From assembly GCA_964036155.1 (NCBI GenBank), contig OZ038423.1, positions 21,715,249 to 21,779,248 of the forward strand: 64,000 bases of DNA, read 5' to 3'. Made by a program: the position numbers and the translations under genes. This document shows positions 35,545 through 46,700 of this stretch, piece by piece (position 1 is the stretch's first letter; each line of letters begins with the position of its first letter). This DNA comes from Diploscapter coronatus (taxonomy: Eukaryota; Nematoda; Chromadorea; Rhabditida; Rhabditidae). The notes below the pieces were generated by a model. That model worked only from the letters and a program-made list of their open reading frames with translations, did no database searches and had not been told where the DNA came from.

Positions 35545-38500
35545 ATGGAGCCATCTTCATTCCAACGTCGGATCAAAGGTAAGAAAATTCGAATTATATG
35601 GAATTTTGAAAATTCTCCATTCGTCCATGATCTAGTCAATCCATAAATTGCGAATTAAAATTATTGGGGATTTGAATCAGTTTTTTCCAACTGATTAAAT
35701 TTTGCACTCAAATTGCGAATTGTCACTCTACTTTTCCGGCCACCAGATCCCAGACTCAGCCAAAATCGTTAGAGTAATTGGTGCGGCTTGAATAAACAAT
35801 TTCGACCGCCCGCTCGCTTCAGCCTCCTCCAAAAATTGATGGACTCCGGCTCCATTCCAAGCTGCCTCGTAAAATGTCCAAATCGTGTAAAATAGAGCGA
35901 TTTGAAATTCTGGCATAAAGTTTGGGAACTAATTTGGATGAATAGATAAAACTCTCCGAGTTCCGATTGAAACATCCAGGAAGTAAATTTAGATAAAAAT
36001 TTTGCAACAAAATAAATTTCAAAATTCTTGCTTTTTTCTATTCTTTCATAAAATCGTCGAATTTTATCTGATCAAACAGCCTCAAATTTTATATGTAGCG
36101 CGAGAAAGAACGTACAATTCGCAAATCATACATTGCAGTGTAGGCGGTTTTGCTGCATTCAAATCGCTCCGTGCATGAATCATAAACGGTTACGTTAAAT
36201 CATGCATTTTACTCACTCCTTTTCCGTATATAAGCCAAACAGTTAGGCCATCTAATCAATGGGTGGATGACTCATTCGACTTTCCATATGTATTTCAAAA
36301 TTTGATCAGCTTTTTTTCAGAATTCGAGGCCCGAATTCGAAAGTGGCGACAGCAGAAGTTTGGGACGAGAGACGTATCACCTGCGCCGCAGAACAATCGA
36401 AGGTCCACAAGTCAAGAGCCACACAAAATACTCGAGTGTAAGTAATTTTCCATAAATAATCAGTGACGGACGGAAGTTTTGAACAATAGGTATACGAATT
36501 CAGTCTGATACATTACATATAGTGAAAAAAATCCCTAAAATTTGGAAGAAATATACAATTGAATGAACCAAATATGTACACTAGCTTCAGCTAACTTGAA
36601 TCATTTGAAGACGTAGCAAACTGAATTCATAATCTCGATTGTTCCTAAATTTTGACCGCCACTGTGTTTGTAATCAAATGTGTTATCAAGCCTAAGAAAG
36701 TCCACCATCGGAATTGGCATTTTACCCATTTGGGAATTGAATAGAATTTCGAATATTCTTAATTTGTCTGAAATAATTGATATTATTGTTATCTTCAGGC
36801 CACCAGACACGTTTAAATCATTTGGCAAGTCCGGCTCGAAGGCCTGTGGGCCCTCCACCGCCATTACCACTACGTGCAGTTCACACACAAATCAACCAAG
36901 GCTTCTTCACCAGTCCGATGGAGAGAAAGCAAAGTAAGTAGCCTATTTTCAGATAAACACCTCTAATGTGATTATCTTAGTAAGCACTCCAGCTAGTCTT
37001 GGAGAGGGTTCGTCGACTGGCTCAGCCTCGTCTGCTTCGCCGTCACGAGCCAATCTTGGATTGAATTTCTCGATCGGTGGTAGAAGAATTGATCCTGAAG
37101 TGGAGATTCTGCAGAAACGACTCAAAGACGCGGAGATTTTCTCAGGGAAATTCACCATTGACAGTGAGTAGATTTTCTAAATCACACTTGAAGTGCTTTC
37201 TCATCAAGTGTGGATAAATTGTTTCTTCTTTGAATTTGAATTTTGAAAATTCGTCTTTGGAATTTTCATCAAGTTTATTAAATCTTCGAGATGAGGAAGA
37301 TTTAATATAATATTCTTTTGATCAAATTTGATTTTCAACCAACTTCAGATGAACAAATAGAAGTCCGTCACGACGATATCCACGACTATGAAGAGCTTGG
37401 AATGGGTGTATGTGGCACGGTGTATCGTTGTATTTACAAAGGAAAGCTACAAATGGCTGTTAAGGTGCTTCGATAGAAAATTTCTTTGAAATAAAAATAC
37501 GTTTTAGAAAATGATAAAATCCGAGGATAAAAACGAGCTGAAACGGGTACTAGCTGATTTAAAAGTGATGGGTGAAGTATCTAATCATCCATCATTGGTC
37601 TACTGCTACGGTTATATAATTTGTCCGGTATATCGAAAATTTGTACCCATGAATTATTTAATTTTTCAGAGGATAGTCAATATCTACATGGAACTGTTAG
37701 AGAAGGATTGTGAGAAGATGCTCAAAGTGGTCAAAAGCATGGATTGCGTTGTGAGTTGCACGTTTATTCTTTTTCATAATAAAATTTTGCTTAGGGATTT
37801 CCTGAATATGTCATCGCTGCAGTCGCTCACACTGCTATGCTAGGACTACAATATCTCAAGGAAGATCATGTGAGTTCTTAGAGAATATTATAGTTTAGAA
37901 ATTACTTTTTATTGATTAAGTTTTCCATGGTATTTGATTCTGATCGTTTTTTTTTATTTTTCTCAACTGTTTTATCATTAGTTTGCTAAAATTGACGTTT
38001 TCAACAACCAACTTCCAGAATACCATCCACCGTGATATCAAACCGAGCAATCTGATATTCGGAAGCGATGGAAAAGTTCGATTATGCGATTTCGGTCTGT
38101 CTGTGGTTCTGCAGAACTCTCTTGCTCATACAGTCATGGCTGGATGTCCTCCGTATATGGCACCGGAACGATTAGATGCGACAGTAAATATTCAACTTCG
38201 AAGGAAAATCATGAATATTTTAATTTAGAACGCTCGGAACCAGAATTACGATGTAAGATCGGACGTCTGGTCACTAGGATTGACGCTGTTTGAGTTGAAT
38301 TGTGGAAAGTAAGAAACAGGGATTTTCTTTGAATGCAAACAATCCCTTTTCAGATATCCATATCCATTGAAGCATGGAAATGAAATGCTAACATTGGTCA
38401 GTATTACGGATGACGATCCGCCAAGAATGAAATCGGTAGTTTTTCTTTCTTCTAAAATATTGCATATTCTAATTATTAATTTCAGAGTGAAGCTTCCGAA

Positions 38501-39122
38501 CCTTTCCACGATTTCTATCAACGAATGCTCGTCAAAGATTACAAACAAAGGGCTAGATATCCGGAACTATTGGTATCAAGAATAAAAAATTGTTCTTTGG
38601 AAATTGATAAAATTTTCAGGAACATCTATTCATCCAACGAGCAAATCCTTCTGAAAACGACTACCTCGCGTTGCGAACCTGGTACATACGAAATCGCGAC
38701 CTATACAAGGAGAAACAGCAACGTGAAGTAAGTTTTTTCCGATAAAAATAGGAAAATATTCAAGGAAAAAATAAAACTAATTTTCAATTCGAAATTTAAA
38801 AATGCTCATTTCGTATTATCCATAATTTCAACCCTAACGTTCCACCCATATTCAAAAGGAAAGGCGCAGGATATTGAATCTCTCTAACAAAATCTCATTT
38901 ATTTTTTTTTTTTAGAATATGAGATTTTGAAGTGTAGTTTCGGCGTATTCTTCTTTTAAGAACTTTTTTTTTTTATTTAATTTTTTAACATTCTTCGACT
39001 TTTCATTCGACACTAAAGATAGTGAATTAGTCGACGATAGGTCAATTTGTAGCATTCCTTGATAATTCTTAATGACGATGTTGCAGGCCGACCTCACTGC
39101 TAATTCTTCCGACAAACGATGA
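35545..39122 (+). CDS. MAP kinase kinase, MKK7 class (JNK-pathway kinase)
   Basis: Dual-specificity kinase expected to phosphorylate JNK-type MAP kinases in the cytoplasm. Exons: 35545-35578, 36321-36437, 36799-36933, 36981-37163, 37349-37464, 37508-37627, 37670-37750, 37795-37869, 38019-38183, 38229-38308, 38354-38435, 38486-38572, 38620-38727, 39087-39122 (472 aa). The N-terminus is basic with a Pro-rich segment, as in MKK7 docking regions. The Gly loop GMGVCGTV lies at ~170-177, the catalytic Lys195 in AVK, HRD at 291-293, DFG at 311-313 and APE at 335-337. The activation loop carries SLAHT (Ser321, Thr325), matching the S-x3-T pair SKAKT of human MKK7, followed by AGC..YMAPER as in MKK7. 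The C. elegans relatives are MEK-1 and JKK-1; I cannot say which is the orthologue. The last exon is short and less certain. Confidence 0.92.
36471..36664. mobile_element. 194-bp inverted-repeat element in MKK7 intron 2
   Basis: The left end begins CAGTGACGGACGG and the right end, read in reverse complement, CAGTGGCGGTC. Both arms then share GAACAAT and GAATTCAGT over about 45 bases with several mismatches. There is no ORF. The terminal motif resembles the TACAGTAGCGRACAAA end of the MITE at 25834-25970, suggesting related families. No clear target duplication is visible. Confidence 0.6.
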
Positions 39123-40375
39123 AACCTTCTCACGCAAATAATTGACCAGACGAGCAAGCTTTTCTGGAGTATGTCACATATTTACAAACAAGCAAGGATA
39201 TTCAGAGCTACGGTATAGGAGTTTATAAAATTCTATTTATCATTCCTGCAAATTTCTAATAATTTATCGCTTAATTATTGCATTGTAGCGTATGGGTAAA
39301 AACTGTTTCATTTAGTCCCGCAGGATAAATTATTGCCTAATTATCGTTCATTTGTTGCCATTGAACTGAATTCTCTAGTCTTCAAAGGGGATCTCAAATT
39401 ACAAGAAATTCACTCTACTTTCCAGTAAAATTGAATTCATTCCAGAGATTTTTTCTTTCTTATTGTGATTATACGCTATTTCCGTGGATTAATGTTTCAA
39501 TGGTTAGAATGATATGATAATGATACTGGATGACATATCATCAATCATAACTTCATCGAATTTTTGTTGATGAACCCTCGTTGCACAAATAACATGTCTC
39601 GGAATTTTTATCAATTTGACAGTTTACCATCGCTCTACAATAATATTCCTTTTCAATGCAACTCTATCTATCAGTCTTCGTCCTGATAATGACTTCAAAT
39701 CTAACGTTTTTACAGAAATTCACATGAACGTCTCTTCCTCTATCTCCACTTCTGAATTGATTTGTAGTGCATCGAAATTTTATCAGCCACGGAAAATCGC
39801 GCTCGCTGAAAAACAATCCAAGTATTCCCAATCGCTTTCAATTAGAAGCCATTGATCATGAACTAAAGTTGCTTCGGATTTTTTTTCTTTTTCCGTGATA
39901 ACCTTTGGTATGCGTCTCAGCGTTGTTCAATTGCCCAGTTAGCCTATCATTTATCAGTTCTACAAGTCATTCAAAGGCATCAACTTCGATATATGAGCGT
40001 GATTGCGATTGTGTCTCAACCACACTTAATTTTTCATCGATGAAAGATAAAAACGGGGTGATGGGAATGAGAAAAGGAAGAAAAACCGAGAGGGAAAGAG
40101 AGAAGCAGGGGCGGAATCAGGAAAAGGACCCGACGGCAGGAAGCGGGAAGCAGAACGACCGCCTATCGTAGTGGGTTCGCGTCATTCCGCCTATTCTGGC
40201 ACGCTCACCAATATTCGTGCTAGGCGACCCTGTCCCGAGTTCTCTCCAGCCCCCGACCCAACCTCTTATTTAACCTTGAGACCCGGTCATTCTGACATAC
40301 TTTCTACTTTCCTCGTTACTCAAAAGGAACAGCAACGCGCGCAGCACTGCTTATTTGTACGGCCATCACATCAGC
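39123..40375. other. Intergenic region
   Basis: No exon chain found. A purine-rich stretch at about 40050-40165 produces an Arg/Lys/Glu-rich open frame with no recognisable features. The sequence from about 40170 to the start codon at 40376 is less AT-rich and probably contains the promoter of the next gene. Confidence 0.45.
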
Positions 40376-41338
40376 ATGCGTCACTGGTCTCGAAAATCAG
40401 CAGATACCTTAAGGATCTTCCCTATAATTTCCATACTCTGCGATCTAGCCTCATCCTCAGCTTATTACTATGCCAACGACCCTATCTTAATGGTTAGATT
40501 CCGCAAGCCATCCGGCGTACGGTATTATCAGCCACCTGGTCAGAGAAAATACGGGGTAGGAATTTTGCATTTTAAAATTTCTCCAAACTTTTGCATTACC
40601 GACATACCTAACAAGATTAATGGATTGAGAAGGAATAAAACTGGTGTGAAGGACGAGATATGAAATCATTTCTCAAGTGAATCTTTATTTCTACTGGATG
40701 TGACGAGTCTTTGCGCCCTTTTCACTCGAAAATTTTCAGATTTGAAATCTAACTTTTCAAACTCTAATCCAAGTAAGATGAAACCTTTACAGACAAATGA
40801 AAATCTGGTATGAGAAATTTTTAAATCTTACCACTTTTTACATATTCGCATTATATTCTTTTATGAAATCACTTTGGGGCAAAGACTTTTACCACACCTT
40901 GTAGTGTTTCATAAATGGAAAAAAACCTCCAAAGCATAAGTCTTGTAAAACGGTGTCATTAGTAAAAATAAATAGTGAAAAGAACATCCTCTACTTTAGA
41001 ATTATGGTAGTGGTTGGTCGAACTCTTACGCTTATCCGCCAAGTTCCTACTCACAAAGCCCATGGCTGCCAAGCAGCAGCGGGTACAATACCGGATACAA
41101 TTCTTATGGTTCTTATCCATCCTACTCTTCGTCATCCCTCTACAATGGCGGCTTCAGTGGTTTAGCTCAAATCCCTTATGGGTCTAATCCAGGTTACTAT
41201 CCTTCCTTGTCTGTTCCAACCCCTGGTTTGACGCCTAACTTTGGTGGTGCATACAATACTGATCAATGGGGTAATTCGTATGTAGGAATACCAAAAGTCG
41301 CTGCCTTGTATTTGAGCTGTGACGATTGCCACGGCTGA
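40376..41338 (+). CDS. Small secreted Gly/Tyr/Ser-rich protein
   Basis: Two exons, 40376-40555 and 41000-41338, joined in phase 0 (KYG then NYGSGW), give 172 residues; stop TGA at 41336-41338. The N-terminus has basic residues, then a hydrophobic segment (IFPIISILCDLASSSA, about residues 14-29), a plausible signal peptide with cleavage after Ala. The mature part is dominated by Tyr, Ser, Gly, Pro and Asn in loose repeats such as GYNSYGSYPSYSS and ends with a Cys-containing tail (CDDCHG). Low-complexity proteins of this kind are often cuticle, eggshell or extracellular matrix components, but I recognise no family. The intron carries an inverted-repeat element. The codon-level continuity of both exons and their shared composition support the model; the start codon is the first ATG in the frame. 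Confidence 0.7.
40691..40904. mobile_element. Imperfect inverted-repeat element in the intron of the secreted-protein gene
   Basis: The left end CTACTGGATGTGACGAGTC and the reverse complement of the right end CTACAAGGTGTGGTAAAAGTC align with gaps and share GTCTTTGC next. The element is about 214 bp, has no ORF and fills half of the 444-nt intron. Probably an old MITE copy. Confidence 0.5.
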
Positions 41339-43395
41339 TAGTAGAATTTGATTGATTTAGATGCAATATTTTCGTGTGTTTGAAAACTAATTTACTATTT
41401 GTGAAATTAGATTGATGAGAGAAATCTTCAAGACACGAACAATTGTAAGACAAATTGATGTAAATAATCTGTGATTCTTTCTTAATTTGTATGGAAAAAC
41501 TGGACACGTGGCAGATAAAATTTGCGCAATATTCATATTACCTAAATGCCATTCGCAATGTATAATATTCAGAATAGGGTTATTCGGATTTGTGGTCATT
41601 TTTCGTCAACAATGAAACGTCCGATATTAAGCAATACCGTTCAACGGAGCAGTTAAGACAGCTTAATATCGGTTGTTTCACGTTTATTAGGTTTGTCATC
41701 AAGTTTTCACATCAATTGTCATTTGCTATTCGTGCAACATATTTTCGATTCTTCCTTCTATTTTTTCTTATTTTTGCATTTTCATTTTGTTGAGCTTATT
41801 GCCTTGTTAGGGTCTTTCTACTCTACTTTTACTAATTGTTTCAAATTTCGAGAGATTCTGTTCTGGAAATATATGACTATCATTCCAAAATAGTCTACTC
41901 TGAAGAAAATTGTTTATGTGAACCTCTCTTAAAAGTTGAAACAAAACTGATATGGTGTTTATCTGATGAAATTGTCAAAGATCGAATTGAATGCCTTTTC
42001 TGGCCAAATAAATGATAATTTACGATCTGCAAGGGCAACCACAGCGTTGTTTGCCCCTATCGAGTGAATTGAAAAAAAAACATGGGTGTCGTTCCGTGAT
42101 ACGGTATATCTCAAATGTGTCTTACTTCTTAATTTACTTTTTATGCATTTCCTTATGTCAGAGACTGGGAAATTACTTATAGGAAAAGAAAAAGTATCAA
42201 ATTATTTTTAGGAAAATGGATCAAAGATTTGATTGTTACTAGTCCATTTCTATAAAATTTTCTTCAAAGAAAGGTATTTTCAATTTTACATTAATTAACT
42301 TTTAAAAGCCCCGGTATACGGTATTTTATCATCGTTCATCAAGTGTTGACGCGCAGTCACTAATCCATTTGTTTGAAAAGATAAGAATTATCGTTTTTTG
42401 TTTGATGGAAAAAAACGAATTTCGACTAAAGATTTTCGTCAGAAAAAAATGACAATGATGAAAGATTTTCCCTAGCATAGCAAAAAATTAGCGCGAGTGG
42501 TGACAAACTATAATGCTCACGTAGGTTGAATTGTTTGGGAACTACGGGGTAACTCTGGTCAGAAAAACGACGTTTGTAGAGCTGGACGGTATTTTTCCAA
42601 GAAGTCACGCCCATTTTTCTTTGAAAAAATCGCGGTGGGAAGCGCGTCCGACCGCGAGGGGACTACGCAGACAATGATAATATGTAGGGCTGTTTTGATA
42701 AAATGATAAGAGATGGGAAAAGGAAAAAAGAAGGGAAGGCTATCTTTCGTCGTTCATCGATAAACGAGAAGAGACGACGGACAGGGAGAAGGGCGCACGT
42801 GAATTAGTGGCAAGGTTCACAGATCTCGTTCCTACACTTCAACTGCTATATGACAATTTCCCAATTCCACGAAACAGCAGAGAAATTGAAAATTACTGCC
42901 AAACAATTCGCGGCCACCTAGACATTGAAAAATTAGGCGTTACTATGTCAGAATAAAAATAATACAGCCTAAAAGAACCGTTTAAAAGAAAAAAGCCAAA
43001 ATTATCACGATGATTTCGAAAAAGCACATTTTTCGGCAGAATTAAAAATGCATATATTTTTGGAATGGAATTTTGAGAATTTACCTGGCGTAGGTCTGTC
43101 AAATTTCGAATAAGCCATGCGATGAAGTTAGTGCATGATAAAAAATGAAGAAAAATGAGAGAATTTCAAAACTTTGACAAAATCGATGAAAACGGACAAT
43201 TTGACCGATGAATGGTAACTTTGAGCAAATAAATTACGCTTCATTTTCCCTGGGGCAACTTTGTAGTGCAGAATAAAAGATCGATTTTCAAGTGATCGCT
43301 GTTTTGTGCAATTACCGTTGATTTTTTTTGCAGAATTGTCGTCCGAAAGTGGATCGACGGAGGGCTGGAAGCGTAGAGGCAGACGGGCAGCAGTC
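41339..43395. other. Intergenic region before the RdRP gene
   Basis: AT-rich, with no exon chain. It contains the hairpin at 41613-41680 and a GGGCGTGACTT motif (inverted) near 42592. An acceptor TTTTTTGCAG ends at 43333, leaving 62 nt before the RdRP ATG at 43396. That segment is open in the RdRP frame, so a further upstream coding exon is possible. Confidence 0.45.
41613..41680. other. 68-nt hairpin with a 20-bp stem
   Basis: TGAAACGTCCGATATTAAGC (41613-41632) and its inverted copy at 41661-41680 match at 18 of 20 positions, with a 28-nt loop. The size is in the range of microRNA precursors, but the loop is long and the stem short for one. It could also be a MITE remnant. Confidence 0.4.
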
Positions 43396-43739
43396 ATGAC
43401 GCCTGAGGAACTCATCAACAAGAAACGACAACTCATGGTTCACTTTCTTTCGATTTTTTTGTTTTCTTTCGGCAATGTTTCATGACTTTCTCGTTTTTCT
43501 TCGATATTTATCAGTGACCTCTCGAAGCTTTGTAGATTCATGAGTTTCTGCAGCTTTTAGTTATGAATTGTGAAATTCCTCTACTTTTTTGATCTGAAGG
43601 TTTGAAAAATCGATTTTTTCAGCTAATGATCGTCGGCTTGTCGCAATCGGAAGCTCAGCGATTTCTCGAAGCAGCTGACGGAGACGTGCAGCGAGCGGCC
43701 AACATGATTCTGGACGAACGCGAGAGGAGTCGATATGAG
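43396..43739 (+). other. UBA-like domain exons at the RdRP N-terminus
   Basis: Exons 43396-43437 and 43623-43739 encode a segment matching the UBA pattern: a helix, then a GLSQSEAQRFLEAADGD core and a third helix RAANMILDE. UBA domains bind ubiquitin or other proteins. Phase 0 at the end of exon 2 and the start of exon 3 (44644) connects it to the RdRP across a 904-nt intron. A separate small gene is the alternative, but no stop codon or polyadenylation signal is visible at the end of exon 2. Confidence 0.6.
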
Positions 43740-46700
43740 GTTGGAGAATTTCTTCACGGACATTTTGTGAGCAAGCATTTTTTCTCATTATTGAATCGAG
43801 TTTTGACATATCCAGACATGCAACTCTTCTGAAGAAATACAAGCACAGCTGTATTGCATCTCACAAATAGTTGGCAAAGTTATTTCTCAGATAGCTCAAA
43901 ATTCGAACTGAGTTTTGCTTTGTTCATTTGAACAAAATTATATTGTTCAAAAGGCTCGTTGTTTTGAATCTGAGTTTCTCGAGAAATAGACGAGCCAAAT
44001 AGGAAAACCGCGCAGAATGGGCGATTATTTTTTACAATTCCGAGAATATTACGTCTTATGTCTTTGATGTGCTTGAACATTTTTGAACGTTTTACAATGT
44101 ATTGTCAAATGTTAGCATTTTTCTGAAACACGTGCAAATTAACGATTTCGTTAATTGCTTGCCGAAAAGGTATTTTTCTTGTAAATTTTGGAGTTGAACT
44201 TTCTGCGATGCTTTGCTCGAATTCTCCTCAGTGAGTGAGTAAGCGGGCAGCGAGAAGAATGTTGTTTCTGATGAACTTTCAACTTTTTCTCAAATTGCTA
44301 GTTGCTGATTGAAGTGATTAGATTAGTGGTTGTGTCTCAAATTGTGCACTACTCATTCAGTCAAAAATTGGGAAAAACGGCTAACGCGACCAAAATATAC
44401 AATCGTTTTCGAGCGACTCTACAGTAGAACAAATGAACGCTGAACCGATCAAACATTGCAAATCAATAGGCATTTGCTGCGTTCGGAAAAATAAAAGCGT
44501 TCAAAAATCTTGTGTGTTGATTGAAAATTTGGAAATTTTGAAAAACTAACATTTATCGAAATTTTAGATTCTAGCTAGACTTGCAAAATAATATTTTGGA
44601 GAAAATGTATGATAATGAATTTCAATAATTTGTGATTTTCCAGAATGTCTCTCCAACCGACATGTCCTCGACATCAGGCACTTCATCCAAACTCCTCCAC
44701 CGTCCAATTCCAATGTCCTATCCGACCGATTCTACGTACAGCAGTCATTCAGGTTCGTGAAACTTTCTAAATTTCATGGAGACTAATTTACTGTCATTTT
44801 CCATGTTTATGCCACTTTTATGAAAATGTTCATTGACAGCTTTTCCATTGGAACTTCAAGAAAAAATTTGCAAAGCGAGATTTTCGCCCACTACACATTA
44901 TCGTCATATTGTTACGTCGAGGTAAATGCAGCCTCTGTATTTGTACCTTCTTTTCTGGAAAATACCAAGGGGAAGAGAAAAAAGGGGTAAAAAACTACAA
45001 AAGGGCAAGGATAACTTAGAGGTAAGCATACAAAAGATCATAAATGCAAATTCTCTTTCTATTCATTTCACACCAGAAAACTGATATGTGGCAGAATTTC
45101 TTTTAGACATCAACCTCGGTCAGCCTACTGTAGTCGATAGACACTTCACGGTCAATGACGTGAAAAGTCCGGATCTGCAGACGGGAAGCGACTGGTCTCG
45201 AAGCGAAATTGCGAAGGACGATGAAGTGATGGAGGTGACTGAGGAAAGTGTGAAAAGGGCTGTGGAGGCTGAAAGAGCACAAAATGAGAAGACATCGAGG
45301 ATGGTGTAAGTAAAAATACAAATTCGTATTTTTTACTTTGAAAATCAATGCTATTAACAATTGAGCGGTTATTGAGAATATTCAATCTTTGTATACAGTT
45401 CGCGAAAAGCGCAAAAATCATTAGTATTAGCTATTTGGTCGTCGTTGTGACAACGATGCAATCGCTCAATCACATCGACTTCATTCTTCATCTTGAAGTC
45501 ATAATATCTGACAGACAGACAATTAGCCTCTGAGGAGAGTGACGTGATGAATTTGGGAAGGGACAAGTCTTGAAGCTGCCGAGATAATTTTGCAAATTAA
45601 TTAGCATTGATTGAAATTGAGTAAACTGAGTTAATTTTATACTTTTTATAGCAAATTTGAGACATATCGGTAGAATTAGAATAGGAAATTTTCAGAAAAT
45701 CAGATCAACCTTCCTCCAAAGAAGCCTCGATGATTCCCGATGACGAGTCGGGCTACAAGCCGGATGAGAAGAGCCTTGCTGAGCTGGCAAGGTTCGACAC
45801 GCCCATATATGGAGTCAGTTCCAGTTCGAAGTAAGAACGTATTTTGTCGATTAAAGGAAACGAGTCAAGAAAAACAACACGAATTTTTAGAATATCGTAC
45901 ACGATTTCTATAGATGTGGCAGTCTTTTATTTTTCTTTGTTTTGAAAATCGCGAGTGTGTGCTCTGAGGAGATCGTGCCGTAATATTCGAGTTGCAAATG
46001 AAACCTATTATTTTTAGTTGCGATTACATCGAAGTGCCCGTCAAATTGCTCTATCCAGAAACCGAGGTCGCGACGCCCATGCAAAAAATCTACATCAAGC
46101 AACTGTTCATTAAGGTTGGGCATTTTTCTTTCTTGATTTGCTTATCGTTTTAATCTTTGAGAATGTTGTTTTTGTAGAGCTACGATGTGACGATCGGTGA
46201 GAAGATCCGAGTACCTAAGGCGGCCTACGAAATGCAGTTCTCCGAGTTCAAACTGATCGTTCGATTCGATCTCTACTACAGTTTCAAGGCCAAAGATCAA
46301 AAGTGAGTTCGGTTCGAGTCTATTTTTTTCGAAAATTAAAAAATCTTGAATGGAATATTGTACTTTTCAAACATCCAATGCGATGTTTTCCTCAACTTTT
46401 GCATCCTTTTCAAATGGTAAGCTCTTGCCATTTTTTCATTCTGAATATTCGAGAAAATTGAAATACTCTTCAGAGCAGCTCGAATCGTGCAGCTGGCGAA
46501 CATGTGGTGCAAGGAATCGGCCTATGGGTTCCACGAGCAACTCTACATCCAACTGCCCACGCTTCCAAATATGCTCGATAATCTTTGGTAGGTGGATTTT
46601 ATCACTTTTCAATTTTTCGCTCTTATTTCGGAAAAGTTCCAAAGAATTCCCTAACAGGTTTTTGTTGGAAAATGCACAACTTGGAATTCGAAAAAGTAGC

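Noticed and set aside
40050..40170. Arg/Lys/Glu-rich open frame before the secreted-protein gene
   Set aside because: Purine-rich low complexity; no junction links it in phase to the exon at 40376.
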